DNA of 63,569 bases, taken from contig JAFSJZ010000060.1 of NCBI GenBank assembly GCA_017449185.1, forward strand, positions 1-63,569, in the 5' to 3' direction. A program made the position numbers and the translations under genes. The notes under the pieces were generated by a model. The model made no database searches. It saw nothing but the letters and a program-made list of their open reading frames with translations, and had not been told where the DNA came from. Source of the stretch: Oscillospiraceae bacterium. Its GTDB lineage: Bacteria > Bacillota > Clostridia > Oscillospirales > Oscillospiraceae. Positions within the stretch are counted from its first letter, which is position 1. Each line of letters starts with the position of its first letter. Shown here piece by piece: positions 45,061 to 54,098 of the stretch.

Positions 45061-45107
45061 AAAAAAGAGATGGTCTGGACCTAAACAGTTCAGATCATCT
45101 CTTTTTT
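45061..45107 (+). terminator. strong terminator closing the island operon
   Basis: A 17-bp stem with one G-T pair (45061-45077 with 45091-45107), with A and T runs in the arms. Confidence 0.9.
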
Positions 45108-45205
45108 GTAATCCTGTCAGACAGATGCCAATTCATTTTTGCTTAAAACTCTCTTATGGGTGTAGGGGCAAGCCCCCTCTTCACGTTCAATCATTTCACA
45201 TAAAA

Positions 45206-45232
45206 AACGGGAGCTTTTGATAAGCTCCCGTT
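45206..45232. terminator. bidirectional terminator for the zinc-ribbon gene
   Basis: AACGGGAGCTT (45206-45216) pairs with 45222-45232 and has T or A runs on both sides. It lies 4 bases after the minus-strand stop. Confidence 0.85.
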
Positions 45233-45235
45233 TTT

Positions 45236-45469
45236 TTACGTGGTTTTGCCGAGCCATTCGTGGACCTTGTCCTGATCCACGCCGAGACCCGCGGAGATAA
45301 AGGCGGTCAGCTCGTTGTAGTTGAGGGATTTGATGCGCTCGTAGTTTTTCACGCCGGGCTTGACGTCGTTGTTGCGGCCCTCGATATAGCCGCACTCGTA
45401 GCACATGTAGGCGCTGTATTTGCGATGGCTGTCGAGCGTCATTTCACTTCCGCAGCGGGGACATTTCAT
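45236..45469 (-). CDS. small zinc-ribbon protein
   Basis: A 77-aa protein starting MKCPRCGSEM with a second pair MCYECGY, so two CxxC pairs (about 3-6 and 23-26) likely hold a zinc. The rest, YNELTAFISAGLGVDQDKVHEWLG, is a small helical domain. Role unknown; such proteins often bind nucleic acid. It lies in host-like DNA just right of the island. GGGAGG precedes the ATG on the minus strand. The perfect palindrome TTTTTCGCGAAAAA (45513-45526) in its upstream region could be an operator. Confidence 0.7.
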   Translation of the reverse strand: MKCPRCGSEMTLDSHRKYSAYMCYECGYIEGRNNDVKPGVKNYERIKSLNYNELTAFISAGLGVDQDKVHEWLGKTT

Positions 45470-45512
45470 GGTGCAGGCCTCCCATTCATGATGGATGATA
45501 CTATCCTATCCC

Positions 45513-45526
45513 TTTTTCGCGAAAAA
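45513..45526. promoter_or_regulatory. 14-bp perfect palindrome TTTTTCGCGAAAAA
   Basis: An exact palindrome, 44 bases upstream of the zinc-ribbon start and 36 bases beyond the stop of the glycosyltransferase gene. A dimeric repressor could bind here. No clear promoter pair is seen. Confidence 0.4.
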
Positions 45527-45561
45527 TGCAAGAGAGAAGTAATCGGGATCCCTTGAGCGAA

Positions 45562-47364
45562 CTAGAAGGGCCAGCTGCCAAGCCAGCGGTAGATCCGCGA
45601 GGCGGCGGCGCTGTCGAGCTCCGCGCCCCAGAGCGCGGGATAGAAGAAGAGAAAGAGGAGGACGGCGAACGCCGTCAGGCCCCAGACAGGCAGCCGCCAG
45701 AGCTTCCCGCTCCCGCGCATCAGGGAGAAGACGTAGCCCAGTATCAGCACCAGAAAGACCGAGCAGGGGAAATAGTGGTATTCAAAGGTGACGCGGGAGA
45801 TGAACATCCAGGGCACGAGCTGCGCCAGATACCCCAGAGTCAGAAAGAGCGCTCGGCGGTCCCGCCGCGTGGCGGCGCACCAGGCCGTGACGAACAGACC
45901 GATCAGGCCCGCCCAGCACAGCACGGGATTGACGAAGGCGCCGAAGCTCGAGCGCGCCGAGCCGCTGTAGTCGAGATAGTAGAGGATCGGGCGCAGATCC
46001 AGCATCCACTGGTACCAGCGGGAGGAATAGGGATGCGTGGCGTTCACGCCGCTGTGGTAGCGGAACATGTACGCCTGGTTATCCAGCACGAGCTTGGCGT
46101 AGTCGCGCGTGAAGTACATGCCCAGGCCTCCGCCCAGACCTTTGCCTGCACCGTAGGGGAAGTAGGAGAGATAGTAGATCAGCGCGGGCACGAGCACGAA
46201 GAAAGCGAGACAGAAGAAGACGTTCCGCCGAAAGGAACGCCATGCCCCGCGCCCCTCGTGCGTGAAGCGGAAGACCCAGTGCAGGGCCCAAATCACGCCG
46301 AGCCCCGCCCCGGCATAGAGGCAGGTCCATTTGCAGGCGGCGCCGAGCCCGAAGCAGAGCCCCGAGAGCGCAAGATCGCGGCGTCCGCCCTCCGCCGGAG
46401 CGGGGGAGAGACCGTCGCGGCTCTCCGGGAAGAGCCAGCGGTACATGAAATAATACATCGCCAGCGTGAAGAACACGCCGTAGGTATCGATCGTGGCGAT
46501 ACGCGTCTGCACAAAGTGCAGGAAATCCGCCGCGAGCAGCAGCGTGCAGCACACCGGGACGCTGCCGCGCCCGAAGAGCCTGCGCGCGAAGGCGTAGACG
46601 AGCGGCAGCATCAGCACGCCGAAGAGCGTGCCCGAAAAGCGCCAGCCGAAGGGCGTCATGCCGAAGAGCGAAATGCCCAGGCCGATGATCAGTTTGCCGA
46701 GCGGGGGATGGGAGATTTCGTAGGGCCACATGCCGCGCAGATGCTCCAGCGCCGTGCGGGCGTGATAGATCTCGTCAAAATAGCTGGAGTTGAGGAAATG
46801 GGGTTTTTCGGGCGTGAGGTCCTGTTCATCGGTCAGTTCATTGACCGTTTTCCAATCAAGAGCTGCGCCGCTCTCGTCGTAAAGCGTGAGGGAAGACAGC
46901 TCCGGAACGCCGCGGGCCGTGAGACGCAGCCAGCGCGCCCGCCCGCCCAGTTCGATCTCATGCCACTTGAGCAGCGCGACATAGTTTTGGTCAAAATCCG
47001 CCGCCTCGACCCAGTTCTGCCCGTCCTCGGAAAGAGAAAGAGAAAAACCTCCCGTGCCGATCACACTGCGGATCATCGCGCGGGAAAGCTCATGGCTCTC
47101 GGCAAGCTCGAGCGTCATACTCTCGCCCTCGGAGAACACGTGCCCGGTCCGCGGCGCGGAGGTCTCTCCCAGATGGGAGAAGGCCGCAAGCGCATAGAGC
47201 AGCGTGACGAGCGCGACGGCGGCACGCTCGAGCAGATCGAGCCTGCGGCTTCGCGCTCCGCCGCGCGGCGCGGGCAGAGCGCAGTCCTTCAGCGCCGGGA
47301 GAAAAAGATAAAAGGCGGCGATCAGCAGTATTGTCAACAGCAGGAGGAGAAGGCTTGGCTTCAT
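45562..47364 (-). CDS. PMT/ArnT-type membrane glycosyltransferase (GT39/GT83-like)
   Basis: A 600-aa polytopic protein with about twelve hydrophobic segments. The catalytic loop-1 acidic pair is in SSYFDEIYHARTALEHL, with the key Asp-Glu of FDE near residue 195, followed by PYEISHPPLGKLI and FGWRFSGTLFG, which are hallmarks of polyisoprenyl-phosphate-dependent protein or lipid glycosyltransferases. Residues about 75-185 form a soluble, discoidin-like beta segment (SESHELSRAMIRS, GGFSLSLSEDGQNW) inserted before the catalytic loop, which is unusual. It is the third gene of a glpK-HAD-glycosyltransferase run. Acceptor unknown. Confidence 0.85.
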   Translation of the reverse strand: MKPSLLLLLLTILLIAAFYLFLPALKDCALPAPRGGARSRRLDLLERAAVALVTLLYALAAFSHLGETSAPRTGHVFSEGESMTLELAESHELSRAMIRSVIGTGGFSLSLSEDGQNWVEAADFDQNYVALLKWHEIELGGRARWLRLTARGVPELSSLTLYDESGAALDWKTVNELTDEQDLTPEKPHFLNSSYFDEIYHARTALEHLRGMWPYEISHPPLGKLIIGLGISLFGMTPFGWRFSGTLFGVLMLPLVYAFARRLFGRGSVPVCCTLLLAADFLHFVQTRIATIDTYGVFFTLAMYYFMYRWLFPESRDGLSPAPAEGGRRDLALSGLCFGLGAACKWTCLYAGAGLGVIWALHWVFRFTHEGRGAWRSFRRNVFFCLAFFVLVPALIYYLSYFPYGAGKGLGGGLGMYFTRDYAKLVLDNQAYMFRYHSGVNATHPYSSRWYQWMLDLRPILYYLDYSGSARSSFGAFVNPVLCWAGLIGLFVTAWCAATRRDRRALFLTLGYLAQLVPWMFISRVTFEYHYFPCSVFLVLILGYVFSLMRGSGKLWRLPVWGLTAFAVLLFLFFYPALWGAELDSAAASRIYRWLGSWPF

Positions 47365-47430
47365 GTTGTCACTTCCATGGAGAATCCGGCGCCCCGGCCG
47401 CTTGCAGCCGGGGCGCGGAGAGATCCGACT

Positions 47431-48246
47431 TCAGCGGATGAGCTCGTGCAGCTCTTTGACGCTGGGCAGGATATAGTCGGGCTGCCGCTCGGCCGCAGCG
47501 GCCATTTCCGGGCTCGTCTCGCCCGAGAGCACCAGCACGCTGACCGCGCCGGCGTTCTGCGCCACGGCAATGTCGGTATAGAGCCGGTCGCCCACGCAGC
47601 AGATCCTCTCGTTGGGCACGCCCGTCATGGTCGAGATCACGTCCACCATGTTGCGGTTGGGCTTGCCGATATAGGTCGGCTCCCGACCGGAGGAGGCCGT
47701 CAGCAGCGCGCAGATGCTGCCGCAGTCGGGCAGCACCTCGTCCGCGGGCATGGGGCAGACCCAGTCGGGATTGGCCGCGATGAAGACCGCGCCCCGGCGC
47801 AGGAAATGGCAGGCGCGCTCGAGCTTTTCATAGACGAGCTCGGTGTCAAAGCCCTGCACGACCACATCCACCGTGTCCGCCTCCGTGTGACCCAGCTCGT
47901 CGTTGACAAGCCGGATGCCATAGCTGAGCAGCTCGCGGTGGAAGGCCCTCGTCCCCGCAATATAGACCGAGGCGTCAGGGTAGTGCTGATTGAGATACAT
48001 CCCGGTGGCCATGCCGGAGGTGAAGACGTTTTCCCGCTCGCAGGGGAATCCCAGCCGCCGCAGGCGGTGGATATAATCCTCGCCCGCGCGGGAAGAGTTG
48101 TTCGTGAGATAAATATACTGTTTCCCCATACGCGGGAAGTCAAACATCAGCTCCCGCGCGCCGTCGTAGACCTCGTCGCCCAAATACAAGGTCCCGTCCA
48201 TGTCGAAAAGAAACAGTTCGCAATTGCGCAGTTTGGTGTAATCCAT
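47431..48246 (-). CDS. HAD-IIA family phosphatase (NagD/glycerol-3-phosphatase-like)
   Basis: A 271-aa enzyme. HAD motif I is LFDMDGTLY with Asp15 and Asp17, motif II is LTNNSSR, motif III the Lys in YIGKPN, and motif IV CVGDRLYTDI. The cap is of type C2a. Members dephosphorylate nucleotides, sugars or glycerol-3-phosphate. It lies 35 bases after glycerol kinase on the same strand, so a role in glycerol phosphate turnover is possible. ATG 48246 is chosen, with GAAGGGAAAG upstream; the frame extends further but overlaps glpK. Confidence 0.88.
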   Translation of the reverse strand: MDYTKLRNCELFLFDMDGTLYLGDEVYDGARELMFDFPRMGKQYIYLTNNSSRAGEDYIHRLRRLGFPCERENVFTSGMATGMYLNQHYPDASVYIAGTRAFHRELLSYGIRLVNDELGHTEADTVDVVVQGFDTELVYEKLERACHFLRRGAVFIAANPDWVCPMPADEVLPDCGSICALLTASSGREPTYIGKPNRNMVDVISTMTGVPNERICCVGDRLYTDIAVAQNAGAVSVLVLSGETSPEMAAAAERQPDYILPSVKELHELIR

Positions 48247-48281
48247 ATCTTTCCCTTCACTGAATACGAAAGTCCAAAGGC

Positions 48282-49784
<1,503 letters not shown>

Positions 49785-49931
49785 GGGAACGCTCCTTCCG
49801 TTTATCATAGTGCGCATAAAATCCATATCAACATTTTAGTACGAAAGCGGTCAACTTGCAACGGGAATCTTCTGACCCGGATCAGGAAGGAGACAGAAAA
49901 CGAAGAAATTGTAAATAAAGAGAAAAAGGCT

Positions 49932-49960
49932 TTGAAAAGCGCGCAAGAGAGGTATATAGT
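49932..49960 (+). promoter_or_regulatory. promoter for the acyltransferase-SDR-Smr operon
   Basis: TTGAAA (49932-49937), a 17-base spacer and TATAGT (49955-49960), 35 bases before the start. Confidence 0.7.
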
Positions 49961-49994
49961 AAGAATATATCAAGTTTTTCAAGGAGTTTGCGCT

Positions 49995-50816
49995 ATGCTG
50001 ATCGGCATATTTGCGATCCTGTCTTTTATCGCCGCCGTCGTCTACGGCTTCGCCGCGGCGCTCCCTGCCGCGGAGCTGTGGAAATGCGCGCTGATCTTCG
50101 TGCTCGGCGTGCCCGCGCTGACGGTGCTGTACGTTCTCTTCGCCGCCGTTCTGAGCCTGTTCATCCGTCCCGACTGGCCGCGCGAGAAACAAAACGCGCT
50201 CTGCCGCGGCATCATCGCGGGCGGCGGAGATATCTGCTGCTTTTACTGCGGCGTGAGGACGCACGTCAGCGGCCTGGAGAAGCTGCCGAAGGACGAGCGC
50301 TTTCTGCTGGTGGCCAACCACCGCTCGCTTTTTGACCCGCTGGCGCTCTTCCATGCGCTGCGCGGCTATAACCTCGCCTATATTTCAAAGCCCTCGAACA
50401 TGAAGCTGCCCGTCCTCGGACGGATCGCCTACGGCGCCTGCTTCCTGCCGATCGACCGCGAGAACAACCGCGAGGCGCTCAAGACCATCCTCTGCGCCGC
50501 GGACTATCTCAAGCGCGATCTGTGCAGCGTCTGCATCTTCCCCGAGGGGACGCGCAGCAAGACGCGCGAGATGCTGCCCTTCCACCACGGCTCGTTCAAG
50601 ATTGCCCAGCGCGCGCATGTGCCGCTGGTCATCGCCTCCGTCAGCGGGACCGACAGGGCAAAGCGCTTCTTCTTCCTGCGCCCGTCGGACGTGTACATCG
50701 ACATCCTCGAGGTCGTCCCGGCGGACGAGGCGCACGCGATGAAGACGGCGGAGCTGTCTGACCACGCGCGGGAGATCATCGCCGCATCGCTTGCAAAGAG
50801 GGAGGCAGAGACATGA
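49995..50816 (+). CDS. PlsC-like 1-acyl-glycerol-3-phosphate acyltransferase
   Basis: A 273-aa lysophospholipid acyltransferase. Two N-terminal membrane segments (about 1-25 and 30-55), then the catalytic motif NHRSLFDP (about 107) and the glycerophosphate-binding FPEGTRSKTR (about 180). It transfers an acyl chain to lysophosphatidate in phospholipid synthesis. AAGGAG lies 8 bases before ATG 49995; the longer frame runs antisense through glpK. The stop overlaps the SDR start by 4 bases. Confidence 0.9.
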   Translation: MLIGIFAILSFIAAVVYGFAAALPAAELWKCALIFVLGVPALTVLYVLFAAVLSLFIRPDWPREKQNALCRGIIAGGGDICCFYCGVRTHVSGLEKLPKDERFLLVANHRSLFDPLALFHALRGYNLAYISKPSNMKLPVLGRIAYGACFLPIDRENNREALKTILCAADYLKRDLCSVCIFPEGTRSKTREMLPFHHGSFKIAQRAHVPLVIASVSGTDRAKRFFFLRPSDVYIDILEVVPADEAHAMKTAELSDHAREIIAASLAKREAET

Positions 50817-51544
50817 AGGTCGCTTTGATCACGGGCTCGTCCCGCGGCATCGGCGCCGCGGCCGCGCGGGAGCTCTCCGACGCGGGCTACGCCGTGTGCA
50901 TCAACTATATCGAGCGCGAGGACTGCGCCGAGGAGCTTGCCGCAGCGCTGCGCGCCGAGGGGCGCGCGGTCATCACGCACAGGGCGGACGTGGCGGACGC
51001 CGCGGCGGTGGAGGCGATGGTGCGCCGCGTCGAGCGCGAGCTCAGCCATGTGACGCTGCTGGTCAACAACGCCGGCATCGCCGAGCAGCGTCAGTTTCAG
51101 GACATCACGCCCGAATTCTGGCAGCGTATTTTAGCCGTCAACCTCGGCGGCTGCTTCAACTGCACACAGGCGGTGCTTCCCCACATGCTGCACGAGCACG
51201 CGGGCTGCATCGTCAACGTCAGCTCCATCTGGGGCAGCCACGGCGCAAGCTGCGAGTCGGCCTACTCCGCCACCAAGCACGCGATCATCGGGCTGACGCG
51301 CTCACTGGCCGCGGAGCTTGCGCCGAGCGGCATCCGCGTCAACTGCGTGGCCCCCGGCGTCATCGACACCGACATGGTCAAGGTGCTGGGAGAAGAGACG
51401 CTGGATATGCTCGCGCGCGAGGTCATCCCGATGGGCCGTCTCGGCACGCCGGAGGAGATCGCCAAGGCGATCCGCTTCCTCGCGGACGAGGCGAGCTACA
51501 CGACCGGGCAGGTGCTCGGCTGCGACGGCGGCTTTATTATATGA
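50813..51544 (+). CDS. FabG-like short-chain dehydrogenase (possibly EF-P 5-aminopentanone reductase YmfI)
   Basis: A 243-aa NAD(P)-dependent SDR. Seen: the cofactor loop TGSSRGIGAA at 8-17, NNAG (about 86), catalytic Ser in NVSSIWGS (about 139) and Tyr-Lys in SAYSATKHA (about 152), and the closing GCDGGFII. It could be a 3-oxoacyl-ACP reductase, but the window also encodes YmfF and YmfH, and their usual third partner is the SDR YmfI, which acts on EF-P; the sequence alone does not decide. Joined to both neighbours by ATGA overlaps. Confidence 0.85.
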   Translation: MKVALITGSSRGIGAAAARELSDAGYAVCINYIEREDCAEELAAALRAEGRAVITHRADVADAAAVEAMVRRVERELSHVTLLVNNAGIAEQRQFQDITPEFWQRILAVNLGGCFNCTQAVLPHMLHEHAGCIVNVSSIWGSHGASCESAYSATKHAIIGLTRSLAAELAPSGIRVNCVAPGVIDTDMVKVLGEETLDMLAREVIPMGRLGTPEEIAKAIRFLADEASYTTGQVLGCDGGFII

Positions 51545-51789
51545 GTATGAACGGCGCGATCGTCGAGCTGGACGTCCACGGCATGACGCTCTATCAGGCG
51601 CAGACTGCCGTCGACGCGGCGCTGAAAAGGGCGGGCGGGGCGTATCGCATCCGCGTGATCCACGGCTACCGCGGCGGCACCGCCCTGCGCGACGGCATCC
51701 GCGAGCGCTATGCCGCGCACCCGAAGGTCAGGCGCGTGGAGCTCGGGCTCAACCCCGGCGAGACGGATCTCGTACTGCGCGAGTTTTGA
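51541..51789 (+). CDS. Smr-domain protein
   Basis: An 82-aa stand-alone Smr domain, with the DVHGMTLYQAQ motif near residue 11 and VIHGYRGGTALRDGIR near 39; these are the conserved H-G and HGxG segments. Stand-alone Smr domains are thought to nick DNA or cleave RNA, for example around stalled ribosomes. It overlaps the stop of the SDR gene (ATGA); ATG 51547 is a second option. It is the last gene of this operon. Confidence 0.85.
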   Translation: MSMNGAIVELDVHGMTLYQAQTAVDAALKRAGGAYRIRVIHGYRGGTALRDGIRERYAAHPKVRRVELGLNPGETDLVLREF

Positions 51790-51934
51790 GAAGGATCGTC
51801 CCCGGCTTTTCCGTTGACAGGCCGGGGGCGATGTGATATAAAGAACAGGCACATACGGAGCCTTTCCCTCTCCGGGGACGTTTGCGAGCGCCGCCGGGGG
51901 CGGAAGAAGCGAGCAAAAAGGAGTGGCAGCGGTC

Positions 51935-51969
51935 GAAATCTTGCGAGCGGTTAGCGAGCAAAAGATTTC
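51935..51969 (+). repeat. inverted repeat at the end of a decayed element
   Basis: GAAATCTT (51935-51942) and AAGATTTC (51962-51969) flank the repeated unit GCGAGC. It directly abuts the first truncated tRNA-Ser copy and is probably the terminus of a former integrated element. Confidence 0.55.
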
Positions 51970-51985
51970 GGGTACCGCAACAGGA

Positions 51986-52009
51986 CATAACGGGGCGGTC
52001 TTGAAAACC
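51986..52009 (+). repeat. tRNA-Ser att-like core, copy 1
   Basis: CATAACGGGGcGGTCTTGAAAACC repeats the D-arm-to-anticodon part of the tRNA-Ser at 52253-52276 with one change (C for T). The bases after it do not continue as a tRNA. The upstream GGTACCGCAACAGGA is only loosely like the tRNA, as expected at an element junction. Confidence 0.75.
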
Positions 52010-52029
52010 GACCGTGAATGAATATATAC

Positions 52030-52069
52030 GGAGGGTTACCGAAGCGGTCATAACGGGGCGGTCTTGAAA
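52030..52069 (+). repeat. truncated tRNA-Ser 5' half, copy 2
   Basis: From GGAGGGTTACC through GGTCTTGAAA this repeats the first 40 bases of the intact tRNA-Ser at 52234 with one change, then breaks off in the anticodon loop. It is a scar of integration or excision, not a working tRNA. Confidence 0.85.
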
Positions 52070-52233
52070 TGTCGCAGGCGAATTGGAAAGAAGCCGCCAG
52101 AAAACTGAGTGTTTTCAATGGGTTTCACGCACCGTTCATAGAGAAAGTTTTGCTTTTTCTCTCCTGTTTTCTCTCCATCATCCGGGCTTTTTCCGGGAAA
52201 AAACTTGTCGTCTGAAAACACACAAATCCATAC

Positions 52234-52324
52234 GGAGGGTTACCGAAGCGGTCATAACGGGGTGGTCTTGAAAACCATTAGGGCAGTGATGTCCACGCGG
52301 GTTCGAATCCTGCACCCTCCGCCA
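52234..52324 (+). tRNA. tRNA-Ser (anticodon UGA)
   Basis: A 91-nt tRNA. The acceptor stem GGAGGGT pairs with ACCCTCC, followed by discriminator G and encoded CCA. The anticodon loop is CTTGAAA with anticodon TGA, closed by GTGGT/ACCAT. The long variable arm (TAGGGCAGTGATGTCCACG) is that of class II tRNAs, and the T-loop is GGTTCGAATCC. Two truncated copies of its 5' half lie just upstream. Confidence 0.95.
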
Positions 52325-52330
52325 TGCTGT

Positions 52331-52368
52331 AACGCACTTTTGTCTACCAAGACAAAGGTGCGTTTTCA
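52331..52368 (+). terminator. terminator of tRNA-Ser
   Basis: AACGCACTTTTGTCT (52331-52345) pairs with 52350-52364 with one wobble pair, followed by TTCAG. Confidence 0.75.
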
Positions 52369-52408
52369 GCGTTTTTGGGCCATAAATGGCCATAAACAAG
52401 GCAAAAAA

Positions 52409-52450
52409 GGCCTCGAAGCAGATCTCGGACTGCCTCGGGGCCTGTTTTTT
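52409..52450 (+). terminator. second terminator-like hairpin
   Basis: GGCCTCGAAGCAG (52409-52421) pairs with 52430-52442 with one mismatch and is followed by TGTTTTTT. An A run on the left makes it work on both strands. Confidence 0.7.
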
Positions 52451-52523
52451 CGTCTCTGGAGGCACCAATTTGGTGCCCTTTTGTTTGTTGAGGTGCGTAC
52501 AAGTGTGAACTCAAAAAAGGAGC

Positions 52524-52557
52524 GAGGGTGTAGGATTTGAATACCTGCGGGACAAGC
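52524..52557 (-). other. decayed tRNA-Ser 3'-half-like sequence in reverse orientation
   Basis: AGGGTGTAGGATTTGAA on the plus strand matches the reverse complement of the tRNA-Ser T-arm and acceptor (AGGGTGCAGGATTCGAA) at 15 of 17 positions, then diverges. It is probably another integration scar. Confidence 0.45.
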
Positions 52558-52627
52558 ATTGTCCCATTTTATGGCCAGAGCCGGCCCCTCCCACCGTTGA
52601 TTGCAAGCCAGGGGCATTGTATGATAA

Positions 52628-53278
52628 GCGCAGAAAATCGCTCTTTGCAAAGATGATCTGCGAGAAATCCGTCCGGGAAAAACGTTTTTAGACGATATCG
52701 TAATTCCGGAAAGCGTAGTCGAGCCGATCTTGACAAGAGCCAAATTTCATGGGCTGCTTGCGCAAGACATTGAATTTGAGCAGATTGCGGACGACCCTGA
52801 TTGTTTTGATCATGAGAATAATGCAAAGAGAATGTTGGATGCATGGAAAGAGGATCCACAGCCCGACGCTGTATCGACAGTTGTGGTAATTGTTGCTGGT
52901 TATCCAGAGCTAATGCAGCGCTTTATTAATTCAAATCCTGGACTCCGTTCGCGGTTTAATAAGTACATACATTTTTCAGATTACAATGCGGAAGAGCTAC
53001 AGCAAATCTTTGAAAGAATGATGCGAAAAGATGGCTATATGCTTTCTGATGAAGCTAAAAATAAGCTGATTGAGGTTTGGAAAATCATTCAAAATGAAGA
53101 TGGGTTCGGTAATGGAAGAGATGTGAGAAACGTTTACGAGAAGGTTATAGTCAGGCAAGCGTCAAGAATCGTAAATTCCAGTAGCAAAGACAGAAAAGAT
53201 TTACTGTCCATAGTTGTCGATGATATTCCGAATTATGCGCCAACAAAAAAACCCCCGACGAGAACTATCGGCTTTTAG
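52628..53278 (+). pseudogene. truncated SpoVK/CbbX-type AAA ATPase, C-terminal fragment
   Basis: The open frame runs from a stop at 52625 to 53278 with no good start (TTG 52730 is the first candidate, no ribosome site). From about 52878 it encodes the C-terminal half of an AAA+ domain: strand VVVIVAGYPELMQRF, arginine-finger region NPGLRSRFNKYI, and sensor 2 region FGNGRDVRNVYEKVI. Walker A and B are missing. The preceding 80 residues (DDIVIPESVVEPIL, LLAQDIEFEQIADDP) look unrelated, so two fragments seem to be joined in frame. AT-rich and next to the tRNA scars, so a remnant of mobile DNA. Confidence 0.75.
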
Positions 53279-53425
53279 TTTTCCTTGCGACGCAAAGATT
53301 CTTGTATGACAGAAAGCCTTGATTAAGCGGATGATATCTCCTCGTAAAAGGTTTACATAATTCTTTTTCGACGAATCGAGTTTACGCTTTTTCGCATTGA
53401 CTTCTTACCGCTGTCAGACAAATGC

Positions 53426-53457
53426 AAAAAACCGACGTGTCTAACACGCCGGTTTTT
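53426..53457. terminator. bidirectional terminator
   Basis: AAAAACCGACGTG (53426-53438) pairs with CACGCCGGTTTTT (53445-53457) with one mismatch, with T runs on both strands. Confidence 0.75.
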
Positions 53458-53484
53458 CGCGTTTGAAAGCAATATGTCTGTTTA

Positions 53485-53676
53485 TCATCCACAGGCAAAT
53501 CTTTCCGCCATTTTATCGTCGAGCTGCTCCTGAGAGATCACACGGCCGGCCGCGACGTCCGTCATGCTCTTATGAAGCCAGGCGTCGATCTCGGCCTGCG
53601 TCAGTTCATCCTAGGTTTTCAGAGAGGGAGTAAAGGGCATGCCGCCCTCACGGATAAGTACGTACGAAAAGGGTCA
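53485..53676 (-). pseudogene. broken RelB/DinJ-like antitoxin fragment
   Basis: On the minus strand the frame reads YVLIREGGMPFTPSLKT, an in-frame TAG, then DELTQAEIDAWLHKSM...VISQEQLDDKMAERFACG and a stop. The RExGxMPF core and the terminal helix are typical of addiction-module antitoxins encoded beside a RelE-type toxin. The N-terminus is missing beyond 53676, and no toxin gene follows. Confidence 0.6.
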
Positions 53677-54098
53677 GAGCGGAAGAATTTGAACCGTGCC
53701 GTATCTGGATAATACATTCACGGGCTCAGCCCTGCGATTAGACAGGAGCGAAACGGTATGCGAGCATGGTATAAGAATATCTTTTATCGGCTGCGGATTC
53801 AAGTGAAGTGCGAAGAGGACACAGGCAGCCGATGTGCCGTTCCTAACCGTTTCTTCTCCGCATTTTTCGAACGAAAAGAGGCGTCTTTGCCAAACTCAGG
53901 AGTTCAGCCATCCAATAAGATGTAAAAAGTTTATAAAAATGGTAAAACATACCAAAAGAAAAGGCGTATAAGCAAAAATTATGATCATATAAAAAATACT
54001 GTTTTGCTTTTTGACATGCGATGCAATAGTATCTAAACAGAAAGGGGGAAAAGGAGATCCCCCGAACGAAAAGGATATATTAGAAAAGGAGGACAATC
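53677..54098. other. non-coding remnant DNA and upstream region of the TTT operon
   Basis: No intact gene. The first part contains GGAAGAATTTGAACCGTGCC, faintly tRNA-T-arm-like. From 53900 the sequence is AT-rich. A possible promoter for the transporter operon is TTGCTT (54003-54008)-17-TAGTAT (about 54026), weak evidence. AGGAGGA lies 7 bases before ATG 54099. Confidence 0.4.

Noticed and set aside
51986-52069. Two extra tRNA-Ser genes
   Set aside because: Both copies stop in or just after the anticodon loop with no T-arm or acceptor partner, so they are scars, not functional tRNAs.
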